A stretch of 7,356 nt of DNA from Alphaproteobacteria bacterium (GCA_017963715.1 JAGCTK010000120.1:1-7356); one strand, 5' to 3'. Shown: positions 1-6,282, numbered from the stretch's first letter. Numbers and translations: made by a program. The notes: generated from the letters alone by a model not told the origin.

Positions 1-364
1 AAAATGAATCGCCTATCTTGGCTTTGGCGCGCCCGTCAACGACATCTTCGGACAAATCATAAACCTTACCGATATGATCCCCTGCCATATCATTTAAGTA
101 TTTATATTTTTCAACAACCGGTGTCCGGTTTAAGATTTTGGCATAGGCATACCAGCCGATGCCGGCAAAAACAGCCGAAATCAAGGCAAAAGAAACCAGT
201 ATTTCAATGGCGGATAATGTTATCAGGCTGACAACAACCCCCATAATAAATGCCGACAAGCCAAACCACAACAAATAAGTGCCGGGGATAAACAACTCTG
301 CCAAAATCAGAAAAACACCGATGGCAAACCAGCTTAAATACCCCATTTGAGTGATCCATTCCAT
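1..364 (-). CDS. NfeD-family membrane protein (YbbJ-like), 3' end cut off by window edge
   Basis: The 121 residues visible start MEWITQMGYLSWFAIGVF and run off the left edge. About three hydrophobic segments (roughly residues 8-30, 31-50 and 54-76) are followed by a soluble part containing LNDMAGDHIGKVYDLSEDVV and then DGRAKAKIGDSF. That is the entry to the OB-fold domain typical of NfeD proteins, where an 'L.G..G.v' segment is followed by 'G.a.v.G'. Roughly the last 25-30 residues appear to be missing, judging from the E. coli YbbJ length of about 150. The ATG at 364 is preceded by a good Shine-Dalgarno sequence (AGAGAGGA) and lies 14 bases after the SPFH gene stop, so the two are co-transcribed. 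NfeD proteins are known partners of SPFH/stomatin proteins, thought to help organise membrane microdomains or quality control. That role is family knowledge; the identity is inferred from topology, the domain start and the neighbour. Confidence 0.85.
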   Translation of the reverse strand, partial: MEWITQMGYLSWFAIGVFLILAELFIPGTYLLWFGLSAFIMGVVVSLITLSAIEILVSFALISAVFAGIGWYAYAKILNRTPVVEKYKYLNDMAGDHIGKVYDLSEDVVDGRAKAKIGDSF

Positions 365-378
365 ATTTCAGTCCTCTC

Positions 379-1332
379 TTATTTTGCTTTTTGGGGTTTA
401 TCCGAAATAATCTCTTTTGTAATTTCGGCAATACTGGCAAGCGATCCGGCCACATTGGTCGTATCGGTCGGCAACATCAACAGTTTTTGATTGGGTGAGT
501 TGATGATTCCCTCCAAAGCCTGAATATATTTTTGCCCCAAGAAATAGTTTAGGGATTGCGGGTTACCTTTTGCAATTGCATCCGACAACGCTTTGGTGGC
601 AAAGGCTTCGGCACCGGCCAAACGCTCTCTTGCTTCGGCTTCTCTGAAGGCTGCTTCTTTTTTGGCTTCCGCATCCAAAATAACGGATTGTTTTTCAGCT
701 TCGGCGGCCAAAATCATAGATTGTTTTTCACCCTCGGCCTTTAAAATTTCGGACTGACGGACACCCTCGGCTTCCAAAATGGCAGCACGTTTATCACGCT
801 CTGCCTTCATCTGACGAGCCATTGAATCAATCAAATCACGTGGGGGGGTAATGTCCTTGATTTCGACACGCGTCACCTTCACGCCCCACGGCACCGTTGC
901 TTCATCCACCACAGACAGCAGTTTGTGGTTAATCGCGTCACGTTGAGACAACAACTCATCGATTTCCATTGAACCTAAAACCGTTCTGATGTTCGTCATA
1001 ATCAGATTCAAAATCGCATTATTTAAATCTTTGACCTGATACGCCGCATTGGCCGCATTCTGAATTTGGAAAAACAAAACGCCGTCGACACGCACCATCG
1101 CGTTATCTTTTGTAATCACATCTTGCGACGGAACATCAAGCACCTGTTCCATACGGTTGATTTTGGCCCCGATTTTTTCAATAATCGGAATCACCAGGTG
1201 AAAACCGGGTTTTAACGTGCGTGTAAACCGGCCGAAACTTTCAATGGTATATTCATACCCTTGACGAACGATGACAACCGAACTCATCAACACGAAAAAG
1301 ATTAAAAAAACAAGTATCACGGCAAAAGGCAT
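379..1332 (-). CDS. qmcA: SPFH/Band 7 paraslipin, QmcA-like membrane protein
   Basis: This 317-residue protein has an N-terminal membrane anchor (about residues 3-22), then a complete SPFH/Band 7 domain (about 23-180). Family-typical stretches are RQGYEYTIESFGRFTRTLKPG, the PSQDVITKDNAMVRVDGVLFF segment, and WGVKVTRVEIKDITPP. Residues 185-239 form a coiled coil made of five consecutive 11-residue repeats of the form ILxAEGxxQSx. The C-terminal part (about 255-300) matches the conserved paraslipin ending, with YFLGQKYIQAL and KLLMLPTDTT. Length is close to E. coli QmcA (about 305). The ATG has a strong Shine-Dalgarno sequence (TAGGAG) eight or nine bases upstream. Paraslipins oligomerise at the membrane and are linked to membrane domain organisation and protease regulation; the downstream NfeD gene supports that pairing. 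The exact role in this organism cannot be read from sequence. The symbol is given by homology to the qmcA-ybbJ arrangement. Confidence 0.93.
   Translation of the reverse strand: MPFAVILVFLIFFVLMSSVVIVRQGYEYTIESFGRFTRTLKPGFHLVIPIIEKIGAKINRMEQVLDVPSQDVITKDNAMVRVDGVLFFQIQNAANAAYQVKDLNNAILNLIMTNIRTVLGSMEIDELLSQRDAINHKLLSVVDEATVPWGVKVTRVEIKDITPPRDLIDSMARQMKAERDKRAAILEAEGVRQSEILKAEGEKQSMILAAEAEKQSVILDAEAKKEAAFREAEARERLAGAEAFATKALSDAIAKGNPQSLNYFLGQKYIQALEGIINSPNQKLLMLPTDTTNVAGSLASIAEITKEIISDKPQKAK
616..780 (-). repeat. Five 33-base in-frame repeats encoding an 11-residue coiled-coil unit
   Basis: Within the SPFH gene, residues 185-239 read as five tandem hendecads: ILEAEGVRQSE, ILKAEGEKQSM, ILAAEAEKQSV, ILDAEAKKEAA and FREAEARERLA. 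At DNA level this gives 33-base periodicity with recurring ATTTTG...GCCGA blocks, although third positions and several codons have diverged. The first three units are closest to each other; the fourth and fifth are more degenerate. An 11-residue period fits a right-handed or straight coiled coil, known for the C-terminal rod of stomatin and paraslipin proteins. The repeat boundaries are read directly from the sequence; the structural meaning is family knowledge. Confidence 0.8.
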
Positions 1333-1370
1333 ATTCTTAGACTCCTAACAAAAGTTGAAACAATGGTTGT

Positions 1371-1399
1371 ATTGTGCCATCATTTTGATTTTTTTTAAA
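1371..1399 (-). promoter_or_regulatory. Candidate sigma70-type promoter for the SPFH-NfeD operon
   Basis: On the minus strand a TTTAAA -35-like hexamer (1394-1399) is separated by 17 bases from CACAAT (1371-1376). The -10 box is preceded by TGG, giving an extended -10 (TGn). This would place the transcription start near 1364 and give a leader of about 30 bases carrying the Shine-Dalgarno sequence of the SPFH gene. The hexamers match consensus only partly. The location just upstream of the first gene of an operon, in the only gap available, supports it. Confidence 0.35.
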
Positions 1400-1420
1400 G
1401 AGTAATTAAAACTTGCACAC

Positions 1421-1444
1421 AGCCACATAAAAAGTGACTTTTTT
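1421..1444 (+). terminator. Hairpin plus T-tract, terminator-like when read on the plus strand
   Basis: AGCCAC (1421-1426) pairs with GTGACT (1434-1439), including one G-T pair, around a seven-base loop, and a run of six T follows (1439-1444). Read on the plus strand this has intrinsic terminator form. It lies directly beyond the stop codon of the minus-strand EamA-like gene. In the minus direction the stem is not followed by a T-run, so it would be a poor terminator for that gene. The stem is only six pairs long. It may stop antisense transcription or contribute to RNA 3' end stability. Confidence 0.35.
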
Positions 1445-1445
1445 A

Positions 1446-2327
1446 TTAATGCGTTGCCACAATCAAAACAATTGCCGATACAAGCATCAATAAAGCCCAT
1501 TTTTTATTCATCGGCATATACATTTTTTTGAATTTGATAAAATGAAGTTTTCTGTTAAACAGCATTAACCACAATAAAGACATATACACGATGGCTTCGA
1601 CGTAGGCCGGATTTGCTGTATAAAACATCGCCATATTTTTAGATACCATGCTCATCGGCATCAAAATAAATATCCATGTTCCGATTAAATTTTGTTTGGC
1701 TGTCAAATCGGCAACATTTTCTCGGCGTTTAATATATAAAATAAGGTGAATGATACCGATGGTCAAACTTGTCACAAACACACGCCACCAACACAAACCG
1801 AAAGCCGAGTCTTCGGCATAATTCATAATTGTTTTGTTACACACCGAAACAATCGTGCTGACCAGTATAACAGGAATCAGCATAATAAAGGCCGCTTTGC
1901 TCAAACGTACGCGCTGATATTGCATCAAAGCATATACAATACCGCAAAGCGCCGCAATAATACACAGACTTCTGACGGGCGAAGACATATATTTGCGCAA
2001 AATCATCGGCTCGATAAAACACCACATTCCGAAGACAACCGCAACACTTAACGGCGTAATAGACGACACCGTTTCGGCACCATAACGCCGAGTTGTCTTA
2101 AGATATTGTAAATCATTATATGACACAAGCAACCCCTGCAAAATGGCAATCGCATAAAATTGCCATGCTCCGACAGGTTGATACACCGACAAAAAAGGCA
2201 CCGCCAGCAAAGCAACGACGAAGCCTCTGTAAATCATAAAAACGGATGTGCTCAGACGAGTATTCTGATTGCACAAATAGTAAATGGCATTCACAATACT
2301 CGTTGTAATCGCAAACAAAACCCACAT
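1446..2327 (-). CDS. EamA/DMT-superfamily-like multi-pass membrane transporter, substrate unknown
   Basis: The 293-residue product is almost wholly hydrophobic, with about ten membrane segments in two halves of five: near residues 2-18, 29-47, 54-70, 88-108, 119-136, then 144-162, 176-197, 213-232, 238-257 and 276-292. Length and the 5+5 arrangement fit the drug/metabolite transporter superfamily (EamA type). So do polar-turn features such as YNDLQYLKTTRRYGAETVSS after the third helix and the late-half segment NMAMFYTANPAYVEAIVYMS. No motif fixes the substrate, so a specific transport function should not be assigned. The ATG at 2327 is only 21 bases past the thrS stop and in the same reading frame. 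It lacks a recognisable Shine-Dalgarno sequence, and no alternative start lies between it and the thrS stop, so expression may depend on translation coupling to thrS. It is probably the last gene of the operon. Confidence 0.75.
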   Translation of the reverse strand: MWVLFAITTSIVNAIYYLCNQNTRLSTSVFMIYRGFVVALLAVPFLSVYQPVGAWQFYAIAILQGLLVSYNDLQYLKTTRRYGAETVSSITPLSVAVVFGMWCFIEPMILRKYMSSPVRSLCIIAALCGIVYALMQYQRVRLSKAAFIMLIPVILVSTIVSVCNKTIMNYAEDSAFGLCWWRVFVTSLTIGIIHLILYIKRRENVADLTAKQNLIGTWIFILMPMSMVSKNMAMFYTANPAYVEAIVYMSLLWLMLFNRKLHFIKFKKMYMPMNKKWALLMLVSAIVLIVATH

Positions 2328-2348
2328 ATTTTTTTGACAGGCCGAAAA

Positions 2349-2558
2349 TTATTCCGTCAGATGTGGCATGGTCGCTTCGGCTTTGAGCGCAGCCGTAAAG
2401 TCTTTAAGGCTCATCACCTCTTGCTTTTCGGAACCCAAGCGACGAACCGTCACGGTTTTATCGTCACGCTCTTTGGCACCGACAACGGCAATGACCGGCA
2501 CTTTGGCAAGTGAATGTTCACGCACTTTGTAGTTGATTTTTTCATTTCTCAAATCAGC
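2349..2558 (-). pseudogene. thrS: C-terminal part of threonyl-tRNA synthetase, downstream of the in-frame stop
   Basis: After the TAA at 2559-2561 the same frame continues for 69 codons ([20 protein letters not shown] and onward to MPHLTE) before its own TAA at 2349-2351. This is the second and larger part of the ThrS anticodon-binding domain, including the conserved [16 protein letters not shown] region, VPVIAVVG, and a VRRLGSEKQ strand. From memory the E. coli enzyme has [15 protein letters not shown] here, and this window has [18 protein letters not shown], so no residue is gained or lost. No further stops or frameshifts appear, which suggests that the break is recent, artefactual or bypassed. 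A separate start is possible (TTG at 2552, the L of DLRN), but no Shine-Dalgarno sequence precedes it. Alone this fragment could not act as a synthetase. Confidence 0.85.
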
Positions 2559-2561
2559 TTA
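2559..2561 (-). other. In-frame TAA stop at codon 574 of thrS
   Basis: The codons around it read GGT CTA TCT GCA TAA GCT GAT TTG AGA, that is G-L-S-A-stop-A-D-L-R. The codons on both sides are in one frame and align colinearly with the family. The position usually holds a variable, often charged residue (K in E. coli, as recalled), so one substitution from AAA, GAA or CAA would produce the stop. I see no selenocysteine-type element, and TAA is not the selenocysteine or pyrrolysine codon. TAA is also the terminating codon of all other complete genes here, so a global reassignment is not supported. Confidence 0.9.
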
Positions 2562-4280
2562 TGCAGATAGACCGGCATTTTTTAATGTTTTGACAACGTC
2601 AAGAGCATAGTCATTAAATTCGCTGATAATCGGCGCGACCATTACCTGCAAAGGCGACAACCAAAGCGGCAACTTGCCGGCATGGTTTTCAATCAAAATG
2701 CCTAAAAAGCGCTCGATTGAGCCGAACAGCGCACGGTGCAACATCACAGGTCTGTGTTTTTCGCCGTCTTCGCCGATATACGAAATATCAAAGCGTTCCG
2801 GCAAGTTCATATCAACCTGAATCGTGCCGCATTGCCACTCGCGCCCGATGGCATCTTTCAAGATAAATTCCAATTTCGGACCATAAAAAGCGCCCTCACC
2901 CGGATTGATTTCATATTTGTAGCCGTGTGAAGTTAAGGCATTGGCAAGCGCGTTTTCGCACAAATCCCAAATTTCATCCGAACCGATACGATAAATGCTG
3001 TCAGGACGTGTCGAAAGATAAATTTTCACATCTTCAAAACCAAAGTCTTTATAAATATCAAAAATCAGCTTTAAAGTCGTGATGCACTCTTCTTCCATTT
3101 GTTCTAAAGTGCAGAAAATGTGCGCATCATCTTGTGTAAACTCACGCACACGCATCAACCCCATTAAAGCGCCGGATGCTTCATAACGATTAACTTTACC
3201 AAATTCTGCAATGCGGAGTGGCAAATCCCTGTATGACTTAATACCTTGCTTATAAACAAGCAAACATCCCGGACAGTTCATCGGCTTAATGCAGAACCAT
3301 TTCTTGTCTTCGGTTTGGCCCGAATAGTTATGCGCACCGTATTTATCCCAGAGACCTGAAGTTTCCCACAAAACGCGATCCATCACGCGCGGTGTTGAAA
3401 TTTCGACATAGCCGTTATTTTGCTGACGAGTTCTCATATATTCAATCAACTTGCGATAAATTTTATAACCCTTATCATGCCAAAAAACGGCACCAGGTGC
3501 ATATTCCGGCTCAAAATGGAACAAATCCATCTCTTTGCCTAATTTTCTGTGATCACGTTTGGCCGCTTCTTCAAGCATATCCAAGTAGGCTGTCAAATCT
3601 TTTTTATCGGCCCAAGCCGTTGCATAAATACGTTGCAACATCTCGTTGTTTGAATCACCGCGCCAATAAGCACCTGCCACTTTCATCAATTTGAAAGCAT
3701 CACCGACTTTGCCGGTCGAAGGCACGTGCGGTCCGCGGCACAAATCCGTAAAATCACCCTGGCGATAAAGCGAAATCACTTCGTCTTCCGGCAAATCGCG
3801 AATAATCTCGGCCTTATAATGTTCGCCCTTGTCTTCAAAAAACTTGATAGCCTCATTTCTCGGCAACACATAACGCTCGATTTTTTCATCACGTTTCACA
3901 ATTTCGTGCATTTTGGTTTCGATTTTTTCAAAATCTTCAACCGTAAACGGCGTTTTGCGTGCAAAGTCATAATAAAAACCGTTGTCGATGGCGGGGCCGA
4001 TGGTCACTTGTACGTCAGGCCAAAGTTCTTTGACCGCTTCGGCCATAATGTGCGAAGCGCTGTGACGCAAAATGTGCAAACCGTCTTTGTCTTTTGTGGT
4101 TATAATAGTGACTGTCGCATCTGTTGTGATAGGTGTTGATAAATCCTGTAATTTATCGTTTACTTTGACCGCCAACGCTGCTTTTGCAAGGCCGGCACTG
4201 ATGGCTTGAGCGATGTCAATTCCTTTGACACCATCTGCCATATTCATGATGCTGCCGTCAGGCAATGTAATTTTAATCAT
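2559..4280 (-). CDS. thrS: Threonyl-tRNA synthetase, catalytic and editing parts, prematurely terminated
   Basis: Class II synthetase that charges tRNA-Thr in the cytoplasm; 573 codons to the premature TAA, 643 positions if read through, close to the E. coli 642. Domains in order: TGS (about 1-62, MIKITLPDGS...); editing domain with H73xxxH77 and the C181-H185 pair (TDLCRGPH) that clears mischarged serine; class II catalytic core (about 245-535); and the beginning of the anticodon-binding domain (from about 540, LWLSPLQVMVAP). The zinc ligands of the active site are all present: C336 (MNCPGC), H387 (DDAHIF) and H515 (MLHRALFG). Motif 2 arginine lies in LMRVREFTQDD and motif 3 in HRALFGSIERFLG. 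The ATG has a GAGG Shine-Dalgarno sequence eight or so bases upstream and follows the glycosyltransferase stop by 36 bases. The enzyme is normally essential, so losing 70 C-terminal residues of the tRNA-recognition domain would be severe unless another copy exists or the stop is bypassed. Confidence 0.95.
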   Translation of the reverse strand: MIKITLPDGSIMNMADGVKGIDIAQAISAGLAKAALAVKVNDKLQDLSTPITTDATVTIITTKDKDGLHILRHSASHIMAEAVKELWPDVQVTIGPAIDNGFYYDFARKTPFTVEDFEKIETKMHEIVKRDEKIERYVLPRNEAIKFFEDKGEHYKAEIIRDLPEDEVISLYRQGDFTDLCRGPHVPSTGKVGDAFKLMKVAGAYWRGDSNNEMLQRIYATAWADKKDLTAYLDMLEEAAKRDHRKLGKEMDLFHFEPEYAPGAVFWHDKGYKIYRKLIEYMRTRQQNNGYVEISTPRVMDRVLWETSGLWDKYGAHNYSGQTEDKKWFCIKPMNCPGCLLVYKQGIKSYRDLPLRIAEFGKVNRYEASGALMGLMRVREFTQDDAHIFCTLEQMEEECITTLKLIFDIYKDFGFEDVKIYLSTRPDSIYRIGSDEIWDLCENALANALTSHGYKYEINPGEGAFYGPKLEFILKDAIGREWQCGTIQVDMNLPERFDISYIGEDGEKHRPVMLHRALFGSIERFLGILIENHAGKLPLWLSPLQVMVAPIISEFNDYALDVVKTLKNAGLSA

Positions 4281-4316
4281 TATTATAACCTCATTAAAAT
4301 TTTTAATTGTTATTTG

Positions 4317-5471
4317 TTAATCCATATTTACCAATTCGTGGTAAACCGCAAGTGTTTTATCACACATAATTTGCTTTGTAAAGTTTTCTTTTACAAAATT
4401 GATGGCCGCTTCGCCGATTTTTTTGCGTTCGGCCTCGGGCAAATCAAGTGCCCATGTCAAGGCCTCAGCAAGGCTGTCCGCATCGCCTGCCTTAAAGTGT
4501 TTGCCGGTTATGCCGTCTTTGATATTTTCGAGCGATCCGCCGATATCGGACGCCACAACGATTCTGCCCATAGCCTCACCTTCGGCCGCGATTCGCCCGA
4601 ATGCTTCCGGATCCAATGAGGCTGAAACCACAACATCCGAAACCATCATCAAGGCCGGCACATCGGTAATATGACGAATAAAAGCAAAACGCCCCGCCAT
4701 ACCTTTGCTTTCAATGGCCTCTTTGAGTTCGTTTGTATAATAGGTGCGCCCTTGGTCATCCCCGACAAACACGCAGAAAAAGTCTTTGTCTTGTATTTTT
4801 TCCAACGCATCAATCATCAAACGTTGTCCTTTCCAACGCGTCAAACGTCCGATGAGCAGAATAATCTTTTTATCTTCGGGCAAATGATATTCTTCCATCA
4901 GTTTAATCATGCGCTCGGCCGTCATTTTGGAAATATCAAAGTTGTCCATATTGACGCAGCGATAGACCAAACGAATTTTGCTTTCATCACAACCGTAATT
5001 TTTGATGATATGTTCTTTAATGTGGTTTGAAATCGCAATCACCAAGTCACCGTACGTCATCACGCGATTGTATCTTAATTTAAGCCATCTCGGTTTTAAG
5101 CCGTATGTGCCGTGAAAAGTGGTCAAAAACTTGGCCCCTGTTTTTTTGGCCGCCCAATACGCACTCCACGCCGGTGCGCGTGAACGTGCATGCACAATAT
5201 TAATCCCATTCTCTTTGATGATTTTGACAAGCCTCTTATAGTTGAGCCACCATTTGAACGGATTCTTTGTTTTAAGCGGCAACGTAAAGTGTTTGACCTT
5301 CATACGATCCAACTGATAAGCCATACGTCCGCCCTCGGAAGCCACAAAGTTTTGAATGCCTTTTTTTTGCAGTTCGGATGCAATCTCGATGGTCCCTAAT
5401 TCCACCCCGCCCTGATTGAGTTCCGGCAAAATTTGCAGCACAACCGGATTTTTTTCTTTATTTTTTGCCAT
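4317..5471 (-). CDS. GT4-family (GT-B fold) glycosyltransferase, probably cell-envelope polysaccharide or LPS
   Basis: The 384-residue protein has the two-lobed GT-B architecture. The N-terminal acceptor lobe (about 8-180) begins VVLQILPELNQGGVELGT, with the glycine-rich loop near the start, HARSRAPAWSAYWA at 94-107, and a TTFHGTYG loop (H120, G121). The C-terminal donor lobe (about 200-370) has GRLTRWKGQ (R209, K214, the usual diphosphate contacts) and the EX7E motif E289 to E297 in DPEAFGRIAAEGEAMG. No signal peptide or membrane segment is visible, so it should act at the cytoplasmic face of the membrane on a nucleotide-sugar donor. Neither sugar nor acceptor can be named. It starts an apparent operon with thrS 36 bases downstream, an unusual partner. 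The ATG at 5471 has only a distant GGGA upstream, so translation initiation may be weak or leaderless. Confidence 0.9.
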   Translation of the reverse strand: MAKNKEKNPVVLQILPELNQGGVELGTIEIASELQKKGIQNFVASEGGRMAYQLDRMKVKHFTLPLKTKNPFKWWLNYKRLVKIIKENGINIVHARSRAPAWSAYWAAKKTGAKFLTTFHGTYGLKPRWLKLRYNRVMTYGDLVIAISNHIKEHIIKNYGCDESKIRLVYRCVNMDNFDISKMTAERMIKLMEEYHLPEDKKIILLIGRLTRWKGQRLMIDALEKIQDKDFFCVFVGDDQGRTYYTNELKEAIESKGMAGRFAFIRHITDVPALMMVSDVVVSASLDPEAFGRIAAEGEAMGRIVVASDIGGSLENIKDGITGKHFKAGDADSLAEALTWALDLPEAERKKIGEAAINFVKENFTKQIMCDKTLAVYHELVNMD

Positions 5472-5494
5472 TTTCTAATTATATTCCCTTTTAA
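5465..5494 (+). promoter_or_regulatory. Weak candidate promoter for the plus-strand hydrolase
   Basis: TTGCCA (5465-5470) is a five-of-six match to the -35 consensus. It lies over the start codon of the divergent glycosyltransferase. Eighteen bases later TTTTAA (5489-5494) is only a poor -10. The predicted start near 5501 would leave a roughly 20-base leader carrying the AAGGA Shine-Dalgarno sequence at 5509-5513. The reading is tentative; another AT-rich hexamer could serve as well. Confidence 0.22.
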
Positions 5495-5506
5495 GTTTTA
5501 TTTTAA
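5478..5506 (-). promoter_or_regulatory. Candidate promoter for the glycosyltransferase-thrS operon
   Basis: On the minus strand a perfect TATAAT lies at 5478-5483, and a weak TTAAAA (5501-5506) sits 17 bases upstream. A better -35-like TTGATT (5505-5510) is 21 bases away, too far for normal spacing. The -10 is so close to the ATG at 5471 that transcription would begin at or within a base or two of the start codon, giving a leaderless or nearly leaderless mRNA. Alternatively the match is chance in AT-rich DNA and the true promoter is elsewhere in the 49-base divergent gap. Confidence 0.3.
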
Positions 5507-5520
5507 TCAAGGATATCACC

Positions 5521-6264
5521 ATGCAATCTCGCACATATGACACCCGATTTACGACAAATTTTGAGTATATTAACGCAGAACTGTCCGGTACGCAAAAATT
5601 TACGATACTTTATACACACGGTTTTTGCTCTGAACCGTGGGGACGCAAACCCGAAGAAGTCAAAAAGTGGTGTTTACAGCACAATATCCCGATGTATCGT
5701 TATGAGCTCGCCGGTCACGGCTCGGATATTGCGCGTTTTGAAGAAACGGACATCAATATATATAAGGCTCAAATTTTAGAAATTATCGACAAATACATCA
5801 AAGGCGACATTGTTGTTGTCGGCTCATCCTTGGGCGGCTGGCTCTCGCTTTTGGCCGCTGTCAACAGACCAACGCGCATCAAAGGTGTGATTGGTCTTGC
5901 CGCCGCACCGGATTTTACCATCGATCATGTGAAAGACATCACGCCCGCACAAAGAGAAGAAATGGAAAAATTCGGCAAAATTACATATCCGGGGCAAAAT
6001 ATCACTTTTACCGTGACAAAACGCCTCATTGACAGCGGAAATGATAATCTGCTTTTAGATAAAGACATCATCCCGATTGAATGTCCCGTTGTTTTAATTC
6101 AGGGTATGAAAGACAGTTCGGTTGATTGGCACAAAGCGCTTCAAATTGCATCGAAGGTGCAAACACAAAATGTGATTGTCAAAATTCTTAAAAACGCCAA
6201 TCATCGTCTCAATGAAGATGCGGACGCCAAAGAGATTTTATCTGCGCTCGACACATTTTTATAA
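5521..6264 (+). CDS. Alpha/beta-hydrolase, ABHD10-like serine esterase or thioesterase
   Basis: The 247-residue single-domain alpha/beta hydrolase has an HGF oxyanion segment at 33-35 (YTHGFCSEPWG). The nucleophile elbow is G101-S102-S103-L104-G105 with S103 as the likely nucleophile, the acid is D198 in QGMKDSSVDWH, and the catalytic histidine is H228 in NANHRL. The stretch VVGSSLGGWLSLLAA...RP, the CPVVLIQGMKDSSVDWHKAL block and the NHRLNEDAD end closely resemble mitochondrial ABHD10, a depalmitoylating and glucuronide-cleaving enzyme. That similarity is recalled rather than searched. The natural substrate here is unknown, and an acyl thioester or ester is the inference. No signal peptide is seen, so it is likely cytoplasmic. 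The ATG follows AAGGA (5509-5513) by seven bases, a good ribosome-binding site. It is divergent from the glycosyltransferase and followed by a terminator, so it is probably transcribed singly. Confidence 0.88.
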   Translation: MQSRTYDTRFTTNFEYINAELSGTQKFTILYTHGFCSEPWGRKPEEVKKWCLQHNIPMYRYELAGHGSDIARFEETDINIYKAQILEIIDKYIKGDIVVVGSSLGGWLSLLAAVNRPTRIKGVIGLAAAPDFTIDHVKDITPAQREEMEKFGKITYPGQNITFTVTKRLIDSGNDNLLLDKDIIPIECPVVLIQGMKDSSVDWHKALQIASKVQTQNVIVKILKNANHRLNEDADAKEILSALDTFL

Positions 6265-6282
6265 CGCGCATGACGCATAGCC

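Noticed and set aside
2349..2552. A free-standing 67-residue hypothetical gene starting at TTG 2552
   Set aside because: Its sequence is the ThrS anticodon-binding C-terminus, in the same frame as the upstream thrS, and no ribosome-binding site precedes the TTG. It is better described as the downstream part of a broken thrS.
2559..2561. Genetic code with TAA reassigned to an amino acid
   Set aside because: The SPFH, transporter, glycosyltransferase, hydrolase and trxB genes all end in TAA at family-typical lengths, and thrS itself ends in TAA at 2349-2351. Global reassignment would extend all of these.
3726..4139. 137-codon open frame on the plus strand inside thrS, plus several similar long frames opposite thrS, the glycosyltransferase and the SPFH gene
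   Set aside because: These lie antisense to well-supported conserved genes, have no ribosome-binding sites, and their translations resemble no family and lack domain-like composition.
4281..4316. Near-palindrome ATTAAAAATTTTAAT between the glycosyltransferase and thrS as a terminator or operator
   Set aside because: It is AT-only, has no loop to support a stable stem, and sits in a 36-base AT-rich operon spacer where such symmetry is expected by chance.
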